A stretch of 64,000 nt of DNA from an uncultured Corynebacterium sp. (GTDB lineage: Bacteria; Actinomycetota; Actinomycetes; Mycobacteriales; Mycobacteriaceae): contig NZ_CAMIHZ010000003.1 of the NCBI RefSeq assembly GCF_946222305.1, positions 74,785 to 138,784 of the forward strand, given 5' to 3'. The position numbers were made by a program, and so were the translations under genes. The notes under the pieces are model-generated. The model ran no database searches. It had not been told where the DNA came from and was given only the letters and a program-made list of their open reading frames with translations. Shown in pieces: positions 27,273-36,348 of this stretch; the first letter of the stretch is position 1, and each line of letters opens with the position of its first letter.

Positions 27273-27977
27273 ATGAAGCCTTTGCAACCTCGCTCAGTCC
27301 GACTCTTGGGAGTAGCTTCGCTGTCCGCACTCGCACTTTCTGCCTGTGGTGGCGGTAGCTCCTCAGATAGCCCCGAATCCACGGTCTATGGCTCGAACTC
27401 CTCCAATCCATCGAATGCCGCGAACGCATCTGGAGCCGAGGGCGTCAATGGAGGAAAAACACAAAGCAGCGACCCGGCCAATGCGGTAGGAAATGCCGAC
27501 GGGCTGGGGTCTGCCTCTAATAACGACCGGAAGGGCTTGTGCAAGACGGATCAGTTGGACGTAACAGCTGCAGCTGAACAAGGCGCGGCTGGTACGTCCT
27601 ACTACGACATCGTCTTTACCAACAAGAGCGAGAGCGAATGCACACTCAAGGGATTCCCTGGCGTCTCGCTCGTAAAGGACAATAACGGTTCGCAAATCGG
27701 CCGTTCTGCTAAGCGCGAAGGAAACACCTCTACCCAGCCCGTCATGCTGCAGCCGGGAGGCAAGGCAGTGGCCAGCCTCGGCATCACTCGTGCGGAGCTG
27801 CACGGCGATTCCTGTGCCCCAGTGCAGTCCGACGGCATCCGTGTCTACCCGCCGGAGGAAACCCGCGCGGCGTACGTGCCGCTGAAAGCCACCGGTTGCG
27901 AAGGCAATGTCGAGACGCTCAAGATCCAGCCTATTCAGCCCTATACTCCGGGGGCAGGAGCTCCGAACGCAGGTTAA
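27273..27977 (+). CDS. DUF4232 lipoprotein
   Basis: Lipoprotein of 234 residues. The signal peptide ends in the lipobox LSAC (about residue 25), followed by a Ser/Asn/Gly-rich linker and a DUF4232 beta-sandwich: CKTDQLDVTAA, YYDIVFTNKSESECTLKGFP, then VTGCEGNVETLKI-like C-terminus with paired cysteines. DUF4232 domains are extracellular modules of actinobacterial lipoproteins without a defined biochemical role. It ends 3 nt before the next gene, so the two are almost certainly cotranscribed. Confidence 0.85.
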   Translation: MKPLQPRSVRLLGVASLSALALSACGGGSSSDSPESTVYGSNSSNPSNAANASGAEGVNGGKTQSSDPANAVGNADGLGSASNNDRKGLCKTDQLDVTAAAEQGAAGTSYYDIVFTNKSESECTLKGFPGVSLVKDNNGSQIGRSAKREGNTSTQPVMLQPGGKAVASLGITRAELHGDSCAPVQSDGIRVYPPEETRAAYVPLKATGCEGNVETLKIQPIQPYTPGAGAPNAG

Positions 27978-27980
27978 CCC

Positions 27981-29963
27981 TTGGGTGTTTTTAACGTTGT
28001 CGCTGCCCTCGTCGCATTTCTTTTGCTTAGCGCCCGGGGGTTTCAGCTCTCCCAGAGGGGGTTGTACTGGGATGACTTGGTAATCCCCTCGTACTACTCC
28101 GGTTTCAACCCAGTCGGCGGGGCGTCTCAAACCAGTGCTGCCCAGCCCGGCGCAGCTCAACCCGGCGCGCCAGCTATGAACGGTTCCTTACCAGATTCCG
28201 GGAAATTTGCCGCCGAGCAGCTAAGTTCTGCCGTTGGTAAGAACGCGCCCAGTGTGGATGCCTCCATCCCCGAACGGCTGTTCAGCCCCTATGACGGCCA
28301 CCTCATGCCCGGTTCGGGTGCGCTTCAACTGGCGGTTAACCACGTCGCTCCCCTTTCGTGGTGGCTCCCCGCTGCGATCATCCTACTCGTCACCGCAGTC
28401 ACGACTGGATTGTGGTTCCTTGTTGCCCGGCGCGTCGTTCGTTTAGGCGCCAGCCCCGGAGTGGCGCTCATCGTTTTCACCGCGTTGTGCACCTCCCCCT
28501 TCCTCGGAGCTGCAGCCGGGTGGTGGTCCGCTTCGATCAATGCTTTCGCGTGGCAGATCGCGGCGGCGGGAATCATGTTGCTCGGTCTTCGCGAAAAGCC
28601 GAGTCCGCTGGCGCAGACCATTGGGTTCACCGCCATTCAGTTCACCGCTCTACTTTTCACTGAGAAAGCACTAAGCCTCATCGCGGTCATCGCCGTGATT
28701 GCGGTGTTCCGCGCGTTGCATTTCAAGCAGCCGGCTCTCTTGCAAGCCATGATCGCCCCAGTCATCCTCACCGTAGTGTGGGCTGCGTGGTACCTCTCGG
28801 TCGTGGATTCCCCTGTGCCCGATGAGGGCTTCGCCGTCACCACAGCCATTCCCCGGGCGCTGGGTTCCCTGATCATTCCGGGCATGTTTGGCGGCCCGTG
28901 GTCATGGGATCGCTGGCACCCAGGCTCACCGTTCGCGAGCTTGCCTTGGGGCGTCGGTATGGTCCTGGCGGTCGTGGCGCTAGCCAGCTGTGCTTTCGGG
29001 GCGAAGCAACTCCGGAACCACAATCCTCATGCGTTCCGTCGGGTGCTGACCATTTCTGCTGCGGTGGTCGTGGCTAGCGCGGGTTATCTCACGCTGATCT
29101 TGGTGTTCATGATTCGCTCCCGCACCAGCACCGGTACCACCGATTTGCTTCCGCGCACCCCGCACTACTACGCGGACTGGTGGAGTTTTTCTCTGCTCTC
29201 CGTTCTGGCTGCTGCAGTTGCGGTGGGTTCTGCTTCTACCGACTCGCCGAATAGTTCTATTCGACGCCCCGCGCTGCGTTCCTGCCAACTTTCCTGGGGT
29301 TCACCTGCGGTCATCGGCGCGGTTGTCCTCACTATTTCCGCCACCATTTCTGTGACAACCTGGGCCACGTCGTGGCACAATGACATTTCCCAAGACTACC
29401 TCGCCAATCTGAAGCACACTGTGGTGCAGCCGCACCGCGCAGGTCAGATACCGCCATTGCTTAATCAACCGGTGCGTACCGATGTGCTCTATCCCTTGCT
29501 GCACCCGTTCAATTCCGTTAATTCGCTCACTGGGGTGCCTGTCGCCACGCATACTTCGCAGCCCAAGGTAGTGAATGACGACGGCAAGTTGGTCGACGCG
29601 GGGGTGTTGAAGGTGGCGTCGAATAAGAAAGGCGAACAACCGCAGTGTGGCACTCGGATTACGGCGGGTGCACCGAAGCTGGTGCTGCTGGATAAGCCCT
29701 TACCGTTTGGCGATTGGACGTGGGAATTTAATGCCGCTGCGACGAGTGATGCGCGTGTGCGAATCACGATGCCGAATGGCCTGCAGTCGGCTGGTGAAGT
29801 GGCCAAACGGGCGGTGACGGTGCCGGTGGGAACGCAACCGCAGACGCAGTGGGTGCGGATGAATGGCGTGGGCGGAACCATTGCCGTTGAGGTGCAAGGA
29901 CCAGCAGGCACCAGTGTGTGCCTAGGTGAAGGCGCAATCGGGCCACTATTGCCGGCGCCTTAA
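27981..29963 (+). CDS. Large polytopic membrane protein, possible GT-C type glycosyltransferase
   Basis: Membrane protein of 660 residues starting at a TTG 3 nt after the lipoprotein stop. One N-terminal helix is followed by WDDLVIPSYYSG (an acidic pair after helix 1, as in GT-C enzymes), an extracytoplasmic loop containing SPYDGHLMPGSGAL, about nine more helices to residue 480, and a C-terminal extracytoplasmic beta domain of about 180 residues. The topology and the loop motif resemble polyprenyl-phosphate-sugar-dependent glycosyltransferases or membrane proteins of unknown role; no substrate can be named. The coupled lipoprotein suggests an envelope function. Confidence 0.75.
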   Translation: MGVFNVVAALVAFLLLSARGFQLSQRGLYWDDLVIPSYYSGFNPVGGASQTSAAQPGAAQPGAPAMNGSLPDSGKFAAEQLSSAVGKNAPSVDASIPERLFSPYDGHLMPGSGALQLAVNHVAPLSWWLPAAIILLVTAVTTGLWFLVARRVVRLGASPGVALIVFTALCTSPFLGAAAGWWSASINAFAWQIAAAGIMLLGLREKPSPLAQTIGFTAIQFTALLFTEKALSLIAVIAVIAVFRALHFKQPALLQAMIAPVILTVVWAAWYLSVVDSPVPDEGFAVTTAIPRALGSLIIPGMFGGPWSWDRWHPGSPFASLPWGVGMVLAVVALASCAFGAKQLRNHNPHAFRRVLTISAAVVVASAGYLTLILVFMIRSRTSTGTTDLLPRTPHYYADWWSFSLLSVLAAAVAVGSASTDSPNSSIRRPALRSCQLSWGSPAVIGAVVLTISATISVTTWATSWHNDISQDYLANLKHTVVQPHRAGQIPPLLNQPVRTDVLYPLLHPFNSVNSLTGVPVATHTSQPKVVNDDGKLVDAGVLKVASNKKGEQPQCGTRITAGAPKLVLLDKPLPFGDWTWEFNAAATSDARVRITMPNGLQSAGEVAKRAVTVPVGTQPQTQWVRMNGVGGTIAVEVQGPAGTSVCLGEGAIGPLLPAP

Positions 29964-30054
29964 AGAGCACCTTGAAATGGGGTTGAGGTGAGGGACTTTG
30001 GGTGAACGTTTTGTGGTGGGCGCCTCGTAGTTTTCGGTACCCGCCCCGCGGGAG

Positions 30055-31089
30055 CTAGCGCTTGTGGGCGGTTTCTGGGTTCCGTCCTGCAGTACCTAGG
30101 TGGCGGTCGATGTAACCGATAGCTCGACCAGCACCGTTGACCGCGTTGTAATTGGTGTGGATGCTCTGCCCCACGGCTAGTTGTGGCATAGAGGCGTAGA
30201 ACGCAGCCCGCTCGCGAGGGCTAAGTCGATCAACGGTCATTTTCGCCTCAGTCAGCGGAGCGATGCCGGCCAGAATCGCGCTTCGGGCAATGGCCTTGGA
30301 CAGGGGTGCGGCCGAACGTGGAGTATCGCACACCAAGTCGCCACGACGGCAGACTTCGAGGACGCGGTCGCCCAACTTGCCGTAACTGCCCTGGAGCTCA
30401 CCGAAGGCACCATCGGAACGCGGGGCGCCGCCGGCGTGTGCGACCTCGGCCATCGCAGAGCGGTTCGGGTTCGCGATGAACACGGCGGAATCGAAGCGGT
30501 CTGCCGAGATCGGGCCTCGGCCGTATGCGATGTCATTGACGATACGAGAGGCGATATCGGAACCCATGGAGTAGCCGATCAGGCTAAACGTTGCGCCTGG
30601 ACATGCGGCTGCTTCGCGAGCGATGAGGGCGCGGGCCTTGCGGTACCCGCCGTCACGGGTTTGCTCGTAGGTGAAAGCGCCGCCAGGGGTGGAGCGGTAG
30701 GAAACGTAGCGATCGACAACCTTGCCTGGGTGCTTTGCCCGCAAAGCTTGACCGGCCTGGGCTGTGTAAGGCCCGATGGGAAGCCTCGTGGGAAGGTTGC
30801 TAGTGGTATTGGCACCACCTGGGACATTCACAACGATGTGCGCTGCACAACCACTGGGGGCCATGCCGAGCCCAACCTGGGTAAACCCGAATGGAACTTG
30901 CGTTGCGGAGCTGCCGGGCACGCCGGGAATAGCGGGCAGCTGGGCTTGGGCGGTCGCACCGGTGGACGGTGCAGCATTGAGCCCGACGCCACCGAGTAGC
31001 GTGGCCGTGGCACCCACTAGGGCTACGGCTCCCTTGATCCAGCGGGATCGCGTTGGGATTCTAATCGTGGTCTTTGCATTGTTGTCCAC
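30055..31089 (-). CDS. Secreted cutinase-family esterase
   Basis: Exported alpha/beta hydrolase of about 344 residues. The signal peptide covers WIKGAVALVGATATLLGGVG; the nucleophile elbow is FSLIGYSMGSDIASRIV (Ser in GYSMG), the catalytic Asp is in RRGDLVCDTP and the His in QSIHTNYNAV, the order of the cutinase family, with paired cysteines around each. Corynebacterial and mycobacterial cutinase-like proteins act as lipases, esterases or thioesterases. GTG 31089 with an AGGA site is preferred; the frame is open to 31134. It is divergent from the DUF808 gene. Confidence 0.86.
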   Translation of the reverse strand: MDNNAKTTIRIPTRSRWIKGAVALVGATATLLGGVGLNAAPSTGATAQAQLPAIPGVPGSSATQVPFGFTQVGLGMAPSGCAAHIVVNVPGGANTTSNLPTRLPIGPYTAQAGQALRAKHPGKVVDRYVSYRSTPGGAFTYEQTRDGGYRKARALIAREAAACPGATFSLIGYSMGSDIASRIVNDIAYGRGPISADRFDSAVFIANPNRSAMAEVAHAGGAPRSDGAFGELQGSYGKLGDRVLEVCRRGDLVCDTPRSAAPLSKAIARSAILAGIAPLTEAKMTVDRLSPRERAAFYASMPQLAVGQSIHTNYNAVNGAGRAIGYIDRHLGTAGRNPETAHKR

Positions 31090-31379
31090 GGTGAGGGTCC
31101 TCGTATTTCCTTTATTTCGCAAGCATGGCGCCACTCGCCTGCCGCAAACGTTCTGTTCGTCGCCGTGGGGACTACAAATGCAAGCTCACGCCGGCTACAA
31201 AACTTCTAATTTTAAAACCGGGAGAATTATAAGCGAAGTTGCCCTCGAGCGCACCTGCGTTTTCGGTCTACATCCTTCGATACGGAATACGATTTACATC
31301 TCTTACCATGGATTCCGAAGGAACAAGTAAACTTTGGCGGTACTTGGTTCGAACACACCCTTTAAGGAAGGCCCATTGC
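31090..31379. promoter_or_regulatory. Divergent region between cutinase-like and DUF808 genes
   Basis: AT-rich stretch (about 31195-31330) without a convincing coding frame; it must contain the promoters of both genes. A GGAAGG ribosome site precedes ATG 31380. No regulator site is recognised. Confidence 0.35.
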
Positions 31380-32315
31380 ATGGCTTTTGGACTCGCCGCG
31401 CTACTCGATGACGTAGCCCTCATTGCCAAAAAGGCCGCTGCCAGCGTTGATGATGTCGCCAGCATGACTGGCCGCACCAGCGCCAAAGCCGCCGGTGTCG
31501 TCGTAGACGATGCTGCGGTTACTCCACGCTTCGTCGAAGGTGTTTCCCCTGCCCGGGAGCTACCCATCATTTGGCGCATCACCAAAGGCAGTCTGCGGAA
31601 CAAGTTATTGATCATCTTGCCGATCATCTTGCTCCTCAGCTGGCTCCTGCCATGGGCACTTACCCCACTGTTGATGATTGGTGGTCTCTACCTCTCGTTC
31701 GAGGGCGCAGAAAAGATCATCGAAAAATTTACCGGCGGTCACGAAGAGGAAGAGGAAACAGCGAAATCCGAGGATGCGATCGTCCGCAGCGCCACCACCA
31801 CTGACTTCATCCTGTCCGCAGAAATCATGGTGATCTCCCTCAATGAGGTCGCCGACCAGTCCTTCGGGATCCGCGCAGCAGTCCTGGTGGTCGTCGGTAT
31901 TCTCATCACCTTGCTCGTCTACGGTGCTGTCGGATTGCTAATCAAAGTCGACGACATGGGCCTAGCCCTGGCTAAGAGGGACTCAGCTGGTGCGAAGAAG
32001 GTTGGCCGCATGATGGTGGCTGGCATGCCGAAGCTGCTCAGCCTTATTGCTATCATCGGTACCTTCGCCATGCTGTGGGTCGGTGGACATATCCTGCTGG
32101 TCGGTGCGGACGAACTGGGATGGCACTGGCCTTATGGCACTGTGCACCACATTGAGGAATCGGTTCACCACCTAGGCGGCGTAGTAACCTGGCTGGTGGA
32201 GACTTTCTTCAGCCTGCTCGCGGGATTGATCGTCGGTTCGATCGTGGCTCTGATCGTCCATTTCTTACCGAAGAAAAAGAAGAAGCAGGCCCACCCAGAC
32301 GAGCCACAGTCCTAG
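31380..32315 (+). CDS. DUF808 family inner-membrane protein
   Basis: Membrane protein of 311 residues of the DUF808 (YedI) family. The N-terminus FGLAALLDDVALIAKKAAAS with VDDVASMTGRTSAKAAGVVVDDAAV and TPRFVEG is diagnostic. About six helices follow, with a Glu/His-rich loop (GGHEEEEETAKSED) after the second. Function is unknown; fusions in other bacteria hint at ion or metal transport. It ends with a basic/His tail (KKKKKQAHPDEP) and is followed 33 nt later by the patatin gene. Confidence 0.9.
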   Translation: MAFGLAALLDDVALIAKKAAASVDDVASMTGRTSAKAAGVVVDDAAVTPRFVEGVSPARELPIIWRITKGSLRNKLLIILPIILLLSWLLPWALTPLLMIGGLYLSFEGAEKIIEKFTGGHEEEEETAKSEDAIVRSATTTDFILSAEIMVISLNEVADQSFGIRAAVLVVVGILITLLVYGAVGLLIKVDDMGLALAKRDSAGAKKVGRMMVAGMPKLLSLIAIIGTFAMLWVGGHILLVGADELGWHWPYGTVHHIEESVHHLGGVVTWLVETFFSLLAGLIVGSIVALIVHFLPKKKKKQAHPDEPQS

Positions 32316-32348
32316 GCCAACAATCACCACAGGAGCTCCTTCACAAAT

Positions 32349-33230
32349 ATGACTATTGATGCTCGCAATGTCGCTTTGGTCATCGAGGGTGGAGGAATGC
32401 GGAACTCCTACACCGCCGCCTGCATCACGGAGCTGATAGATCACGGAGTCAATTTCGGCTGGGTCGGTGGCATCAGTGCCGGAGCCTCCCACACCGTGAA
32501 TTTCCTGTCCCGGGATCCGAAGCGAGCTCGCGAGTCTTTCGTAGAATTCGGTGCTAACCCCCGCACTGGGGGCATCAGGTCGATGATGCGCGGCACGGGT
32601 TACTTCAACGCGGAATACATCTACGAAACCGCCGGGGCACCCGATAATGACATGCCGTTCGACTGGGAAACCTTCACCGCAAACCCCACACCTTTCAGAA
32701 TCGGCGCCACGCGCGCGGACAACGGCGAAACTGTGTACTGGGGCCGTGAGGACATCCACGATCTCCCCGGTTTGATGAAGCGTGTCCGCGCCAGCTCCAC
32801 CCTCCCGGGGCTCATGCCCGTTCCCTCCATTGATGGGGTGGAGTACGTCGACGGTGCTTTAGGGGCCTCCGGCGGTCTTATTATTGACGCCGCGCTGAAC
32901 GATGGCTTCGAGAAATTCTTGGTCCTACGCACCAAACCAAAAGGTTATGTGCGCCCTCCGCTGCGCAGCCCACGCCTCGTGCGACAACTTCTGCGGAAAC
33001 GCCCAGCAGTAGCCGAAGCGATGATCGCCCGCCCCGCGAAATATAACGCAGCAGCAGACAAGATTGCGCAGCTGGAAAAAGCCGGGCAAGCGAAAGTCTT
33101 TTACCCCGAAAACATGCGTGTCAGCAATACGGAGCGAAGGTTATCGCGACTGCGGGAGTCGTGGGCCAGCGGAATGGAACAGACTCAACGGGAATGGGAC
33201 GACTGGATGCGTTTCCTCACCGAGGAATAG
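32349..33230 (+). CDS. Patatin-like phospholipase
   Basis: Cytoplasmic lipid acyl hydrolase of 293 residues with a Ser-Asp dyad. The oxyanion-hole motif is IEGGGMRNSYTA, the nucleophile is in GGISAGASHT (G-x-S-x-G), and the Asp is in YVDGALGASGG. This is the shorter YlbK/RssA-type group. It is downstream of, and probably cotranscribed with, the DUF808 gene. Substrates are unknown. Confidence 0.9.
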   Translation: MTIDARNVALVIEGGGMRNSYTAACITELIDHGVNFGWVGGISAGASHTVNFLSRDPKRARESFVEFGANPRTGGIRSMMRGTGYFNAEYIYETAGAPDNDMPFDWETFTANPTPFRIGATRADNGETVYWGREDIHDLPGLMKRVRASSTLPGLMPVPSIDGVEYVDGALGASGGLIIDAALNDGFEKFLVLRTKPKGYVRPPLRSPRLVRQLLRKRPAVAEAMIARPAKYNAAADKIAQLEKAGQAKVFYPENMRVSNTERRLSRLRESWASGMEQTQREWDDWMRFLTEE

Positions 33231-33306
33231 TCCGTGCCCTGGGGCACTGGCGCGACCACCCGCAGACCTCTTCCCCACCGCCGTGGCATCGCTCGCCAGT
33301 GTTCAG

Positions 33307-33966
33307 CTAATGCAGCAGCGTGCCCAATCCCATGAGGATAAGAATCGCGGCCACCACATACCCGGAAAACTTCACCAGGGTTTCCTTGTGAGCCCTGAGA
33401 CCGTCAATGAATTGGGCTAGCGCGCTATCTGGCTTGAGCAACACCACCCACAGCAAAAAACCGGAAAGAGCCGGCAAGCTCAGCGCCAAAGTCGCGTAGA
33501 GCATTATCGCGATCACTTCACCGCCCAGCGAAAGGTGCGTTGTTGTCAGATACGCCAACCCCGCGAAGAATGGCATTGAAGTAATTGATTGAATCGCGCC
33601 GAGTGCCATTCCAGATCCAAACGTTTTCATACTCGGACGCTGCAGTGGGCGTGCAAGGCGATTGATCAAATCAGTCGGATCCCCACCACGGAAGGTCAAT
33701 ATCGCCGATAACAGTCCCACGGCGATCAGCACGCCAGCGAACAGCGGGGATTCCAGTACCCTCCGGACCTGGTCTTCTACATTTCCGAAGATCGCGTAGG
33801 TAACCGCCGCCAGCAGAAACACACCCATCCAGTCACCTGTCACCAACAACAGGGCGATTTTTCCGTAACGACCTGTTCGGGCGTGTAAAACGGCCACGGC
33901 GAAAAGCACACCGATTAACAGAACATTCACCGAGTCGAGCAATGCGAAGCTCACGGCGTGCAGCAT
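33307..33966 (-). CDS. LysE-superfamily-like membrane protein
   Basis: Polytopic membrane protein of 219 residues with about six helices and little loop sequence. The first helix carries DSVNVLLIGVLFAVAVLHAR, with NVLLIG in the position of the N-P motif of LysE/RhtB/GAP-type exporters. The loop GGDPTDLINRLARPLQRPS is cytoplasmic. GAP (Sap) and LysE relatives export amino acids, metals or glycopeptidolipids; the cargo here is not deducible. It is convergent with the patatin gene. Confidence 0.68.
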   Translation of the reverse strand: MLHAVSFALLDSVNVLLIGVLFAVAVLHARTGRYGKIALLLVTGDWMGVFLLAAVTYAIFGNVEDQVRRVLESPLFAGVLIAVGLLSAILTFRGGDPTDLINRLARPLQRPSMKTFGSGMALGAIQSITSMPFFAGLAYLTTTHLSLGGEVIAIMLYATLALSLPALSGFLLWVVLLKPDSALAQFIDGLRAHKETLVKFSGYVVAAILILMGLGTLLH

Positions 33967-34071
33967 GAATTTTCCTCAAAAGGTCATGGAATCCAACAAA
34001 GAGTTAAACCACACTAACACCGCCCCGCTGCGGAGAATGTTTTCTGCCCACTTGGGGCTAAGCTAGAAGGC

Positions 34072-34776
34072 ATGTCAAAGAAGATCGACTACAACAAGTT
34101 GAACAGTGCCTTGGTCTACGCCATGTGGTCTGCGTTCCGCATTCCCGCGGGCACCTTGGATGGCGACCGCCAGGCAATCGCTGAGCAGTTCCAAGAGTTC
34201 CTTGATTCTTACAAAGATTCCAAGGTCACCATTCGTGGCGTTTACGACGTGTCCGGTCTTCGCCCCGAAGCCGACATCATGTTTTGGACTCACGGTGAGG
34301 ACTTGGCCGAGCTGCAAGCGTTCTACCGCGCCTTCCGTCGCGAGACGGAACTGGGCAAGGTAGCCGAGCCAGTCCGTTCCAACGCAGCGCTGCACCGCCC
34401 GGCCGAATTCAACCGTTCCCACGTTCCTGACTTCCTCGTGGATCCGGAGCCCAAGCGTTGGATCTGTTTGTACCCATTTGTTCGCACGCCTGACTGGTAC
34501 CTCATGGACGAGCAAGAGCGCCGTCGGATGTTGGTGGAGCACGGCATGGAAGCTCGCGAGTTCAACATGGTGCGCGCTAACACCATTCCAGCGTTCGGCT
34601 TGGGCGACTACGAATGGATGCTCGCGTTTGAGTCCCCCACCATGGAGGACGTCGTCAACCTCATGTGGAAGATGCGCTACACCGACGCTCGCCGCCACGT
34701 CTCCGAAGAGACCCCGTTCTACTCCGGTCAGTGGATTATGGACAAGCTGCCGGAGTACATCGAGTCTCTACCCTAA
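34072..34776 (+). CDS. chdC: Coproheme decarboxylase
   Basis: ChdC (HemQ) of 234 residues, which oxidatively decarboxylates coproheme III to heme b, the last step of the actinobacterial and firmicute heme route. Residues match the C. diphtheriae enzyme with a one-residue offset: distal His117 in NRSHVPDF, catalytic Tyr134 in CLYPFVRTPDWYLM, and proximal His157 in MLVEHGMEAREFN. The actinobacterial distal His is therefore retained. No other heme genes are in the window. Confidence 0.96.
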   Translation: MSKKIDYNKLNSALVYAMWSAFRIPAGTLDGDRQAIAEQFQEFLDSYKDSKVTIRGVYDVSGLRPEADIMFWTHGEDLAELQAFYRAFRRETELGKVAEPVRSNAALHRPAEFNRSHVPDFLVDPEPKRWICLYPFVRTPDWYLMDEQERRRMLVEHGMEAREFNMVRANTIPAFGLGDYEWMLAFESPTMEDVVNLMWKMRYTDARRHVSEETPFYSGQWIMDKLPEYIESLP

Positions 34777-35005
34777 ACCCTTCGCTGCTGCACCGATCAC
34801 TTCCAAGGCGTGAGCTCCATCCAGTGAGCTTTCACTAAGCCCACAACTAGGGCGCTGTCGCACCCTAAAAGCTCGCCCTGAGCCCGCAACTCGAGCGAAA
34901 CGCCCCAGTGCGGATCGCGAAGTCAATCAAAGGCAGCCCTCGCAAAGAGGGCTGCCTTTGGCGTCGGAACAAAGAAAACTCCGGCTCCCGCCGCATGCGA
35001 CGGCG
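34777..35005. repeat. Intergenic repeats and terminator after chdC
   Basis: Two related units, AAGCCCACAACTAGGGCG (about 34837) and GAGCCCGCAACTCGAGCG (about 34878), lie 41 nt apart and are inverse relatives of the CTCGAGTTCG words near 24840. A clean hairpin follows at 34928-34961 (CAAAGGCAGCCCTC, loop GCAAA, complement), probably the chdC terminator. A second inverted repeat begins near 34983. Confidence 0.6.
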
Positions 35006-35335
35006 CTACAGCGAGCCGGCAGAAGGGCGCAGCTTCACGTGGGTGATGTAGAGGTCGTTGCCTGTATCAGGGCGGTTAGCCTCGGCAACAATGCGCTGCA
35101 TGACTAAATCCCGGGCAGGACTTAGTTCAGCGAAGAACTCTACAACTTCGGGTGCATCGTCTGCTCCGGTGGGCTCCCCGACGCGCTGGACGACTGCGAA
35201 GGCGCAACCTTTTGGCCCCCGTACTGCGCGATGCTTTAGGGGTGGCTGAAATGGATCCACGAAAATATACTCTGCTACTCCGCTGCCTGGGCGAGCCTGT
35301 CCGTCCTCACCCCGTGCATTGTGAATCGAATTCAT
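35006..35335 (-). CDS. Hypothetical protein
   Basis: Possible protein of 109 residues from ATG 35335 (the frame is open to 35410). Composition is protein-like (AEYIFVDPFQPPLKH, EVVEFFAELSPARDLVMQRI, GNDLYITHVKLRPSAGSL) and the last block looks like a folded strand pair. No signal peptide, helix or known motif is recognised. The upstream sequence to 35549 contains stops in this frame, so it could be the remaining part of a shortened gene. It lies upstream of a run of secreted-protein genes. Confidence 0.45.
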   Translation of the reverse strand: MNSIHNARGEDGQARPGSGVAEYIFVDPFQPPLKHRAVRGPKGCAFAVVQRVGEPTGADDAPEVVEFFAELSPARDLVMQRIVAEANRPDTGNDLYITHVKLRPSAGSL

Positions 35336-35549
35336 GTGGTGACTACTTTCCGAGTTTCGTTCTAAAGCGAAGGCATCCTTGTTGTTGTGGTGTGGCGGGA
35401 TGCCCCGCATTACTAAACGATACCTGCAATCTAGGCTTTAATGGGGCGGGTGTGCCCCCGCATGAGTTCCCGCAGGATATACGGCTTGCCTTTAACGCTC
35501 GATATCGATTTTGCGTTTTCAGGGAACTCGCGCGCTCATTAGTGTTGCT

Positions 35550-36209
35550 CTATAGAACCTTCAAACCCTCGTCCCCCAGCGTGAATCCGTTGGCCCCGTT
35601 TGAGCAGGTAACCGTATTGTTGCGATTCGAGCAAATCACACGGATCCCCTTGCCATCAGGCAACTGCATAGCAATAGATTTACCAACGGGTAAGACTTCT
35701 GTTTCCGGAGTCACGCGTGGCCACGCGCCTTGAGTAACCCACGTTTGTACCTTGCCGTTCAACTGGCCCGGCCACCAACCGACGGTTTGTGGCTTGTGTG
35801 GCTCAAACCCCTTTTTTCGAGCTTTCTCCGGCCACTGTCCACGTGGCTTTGTGATGCAGGCAAAGCGGTCTTCTTGGTATTCGCAATTGATCTTTCGATC
35901 CTTGGTGGCGAATCGAATAGCACTGCGACCTTTCTTCAGGGACGAATCCTTGACCACATACTTGGCGACGTCAACTTTGGGTAGACCGGACTCTTGGGAA
36001 GCCACGTTCCCAGCCTGTGCTGCCCGTGAGATCTCGGCCTCATTCCCCGCCGTTGGAGAATCGGAATGCACGTCATCCCTGTCGGGCGCGCATGCCACTA
36101 ACCCCATGACGGCAAGCCCGCCGCAAGCAGCACCAAGCATCTTTTTCCCGATGCCACGTTGAGTGCTGCAATCAGCCGTGCTGGAGGATTGCTGTACTCG
36201 AATGCTCAT
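35550..36209 (-). CDS. Four-cysteine lipoprotein
   Basis: Predicted lipoprotein of about 219 residues. A basic GIGKKMLGAACGGLAVMGLVAC signal-and-lipobox (cut as LVAC) is preceded by about 20 residues from ATG 36209; ATG 36251 gives a longer form. After a Ser/Glu/Asp linker, the mature domain has four cysteines (KINCEYQ, FACITK, RVICSN, VTCSNG) and several Trp residues. LPVGKSIAMQLPDGKG and the terminal GFTLGDEGLKVL are strand-like. The family is not recognised; it resembles other actinobacterial secreted four-Cys proteins. Confidence 0.75.
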   Translation of the reverse strand: MSIRVQQSSSTADCSTQRGIGKKMLGAACGGLAVMGLVACAPDRDDVHSDSPTAGNEAEISRAAQAGNVASQESGLPKVDVAKYVVKDSSLKKGRSAIRFATKDRKINCEYQEDRFACITKPRGQWPEKARKKGFEPHKPQTVGWWPGQLNGKVQTWVTQGAWPRVTPETEVLPVGKSIAMQLPDGKGIRVICSNRNNTVTCSNGANGFTLGDEGLKVL

Positions 36210-36348
36210 ATTCGCCACACTACCCCCGCAACGACGGAAAATCCGACCCAATCCGGTGCACCCTGCTCTCGTTTATCCAAGCGTTGGCAATTGAACTAAG
36301 CAGAAGAAACTGATGTGAATGCTTAGCCAAAGAAATCTAGCGAGCACT

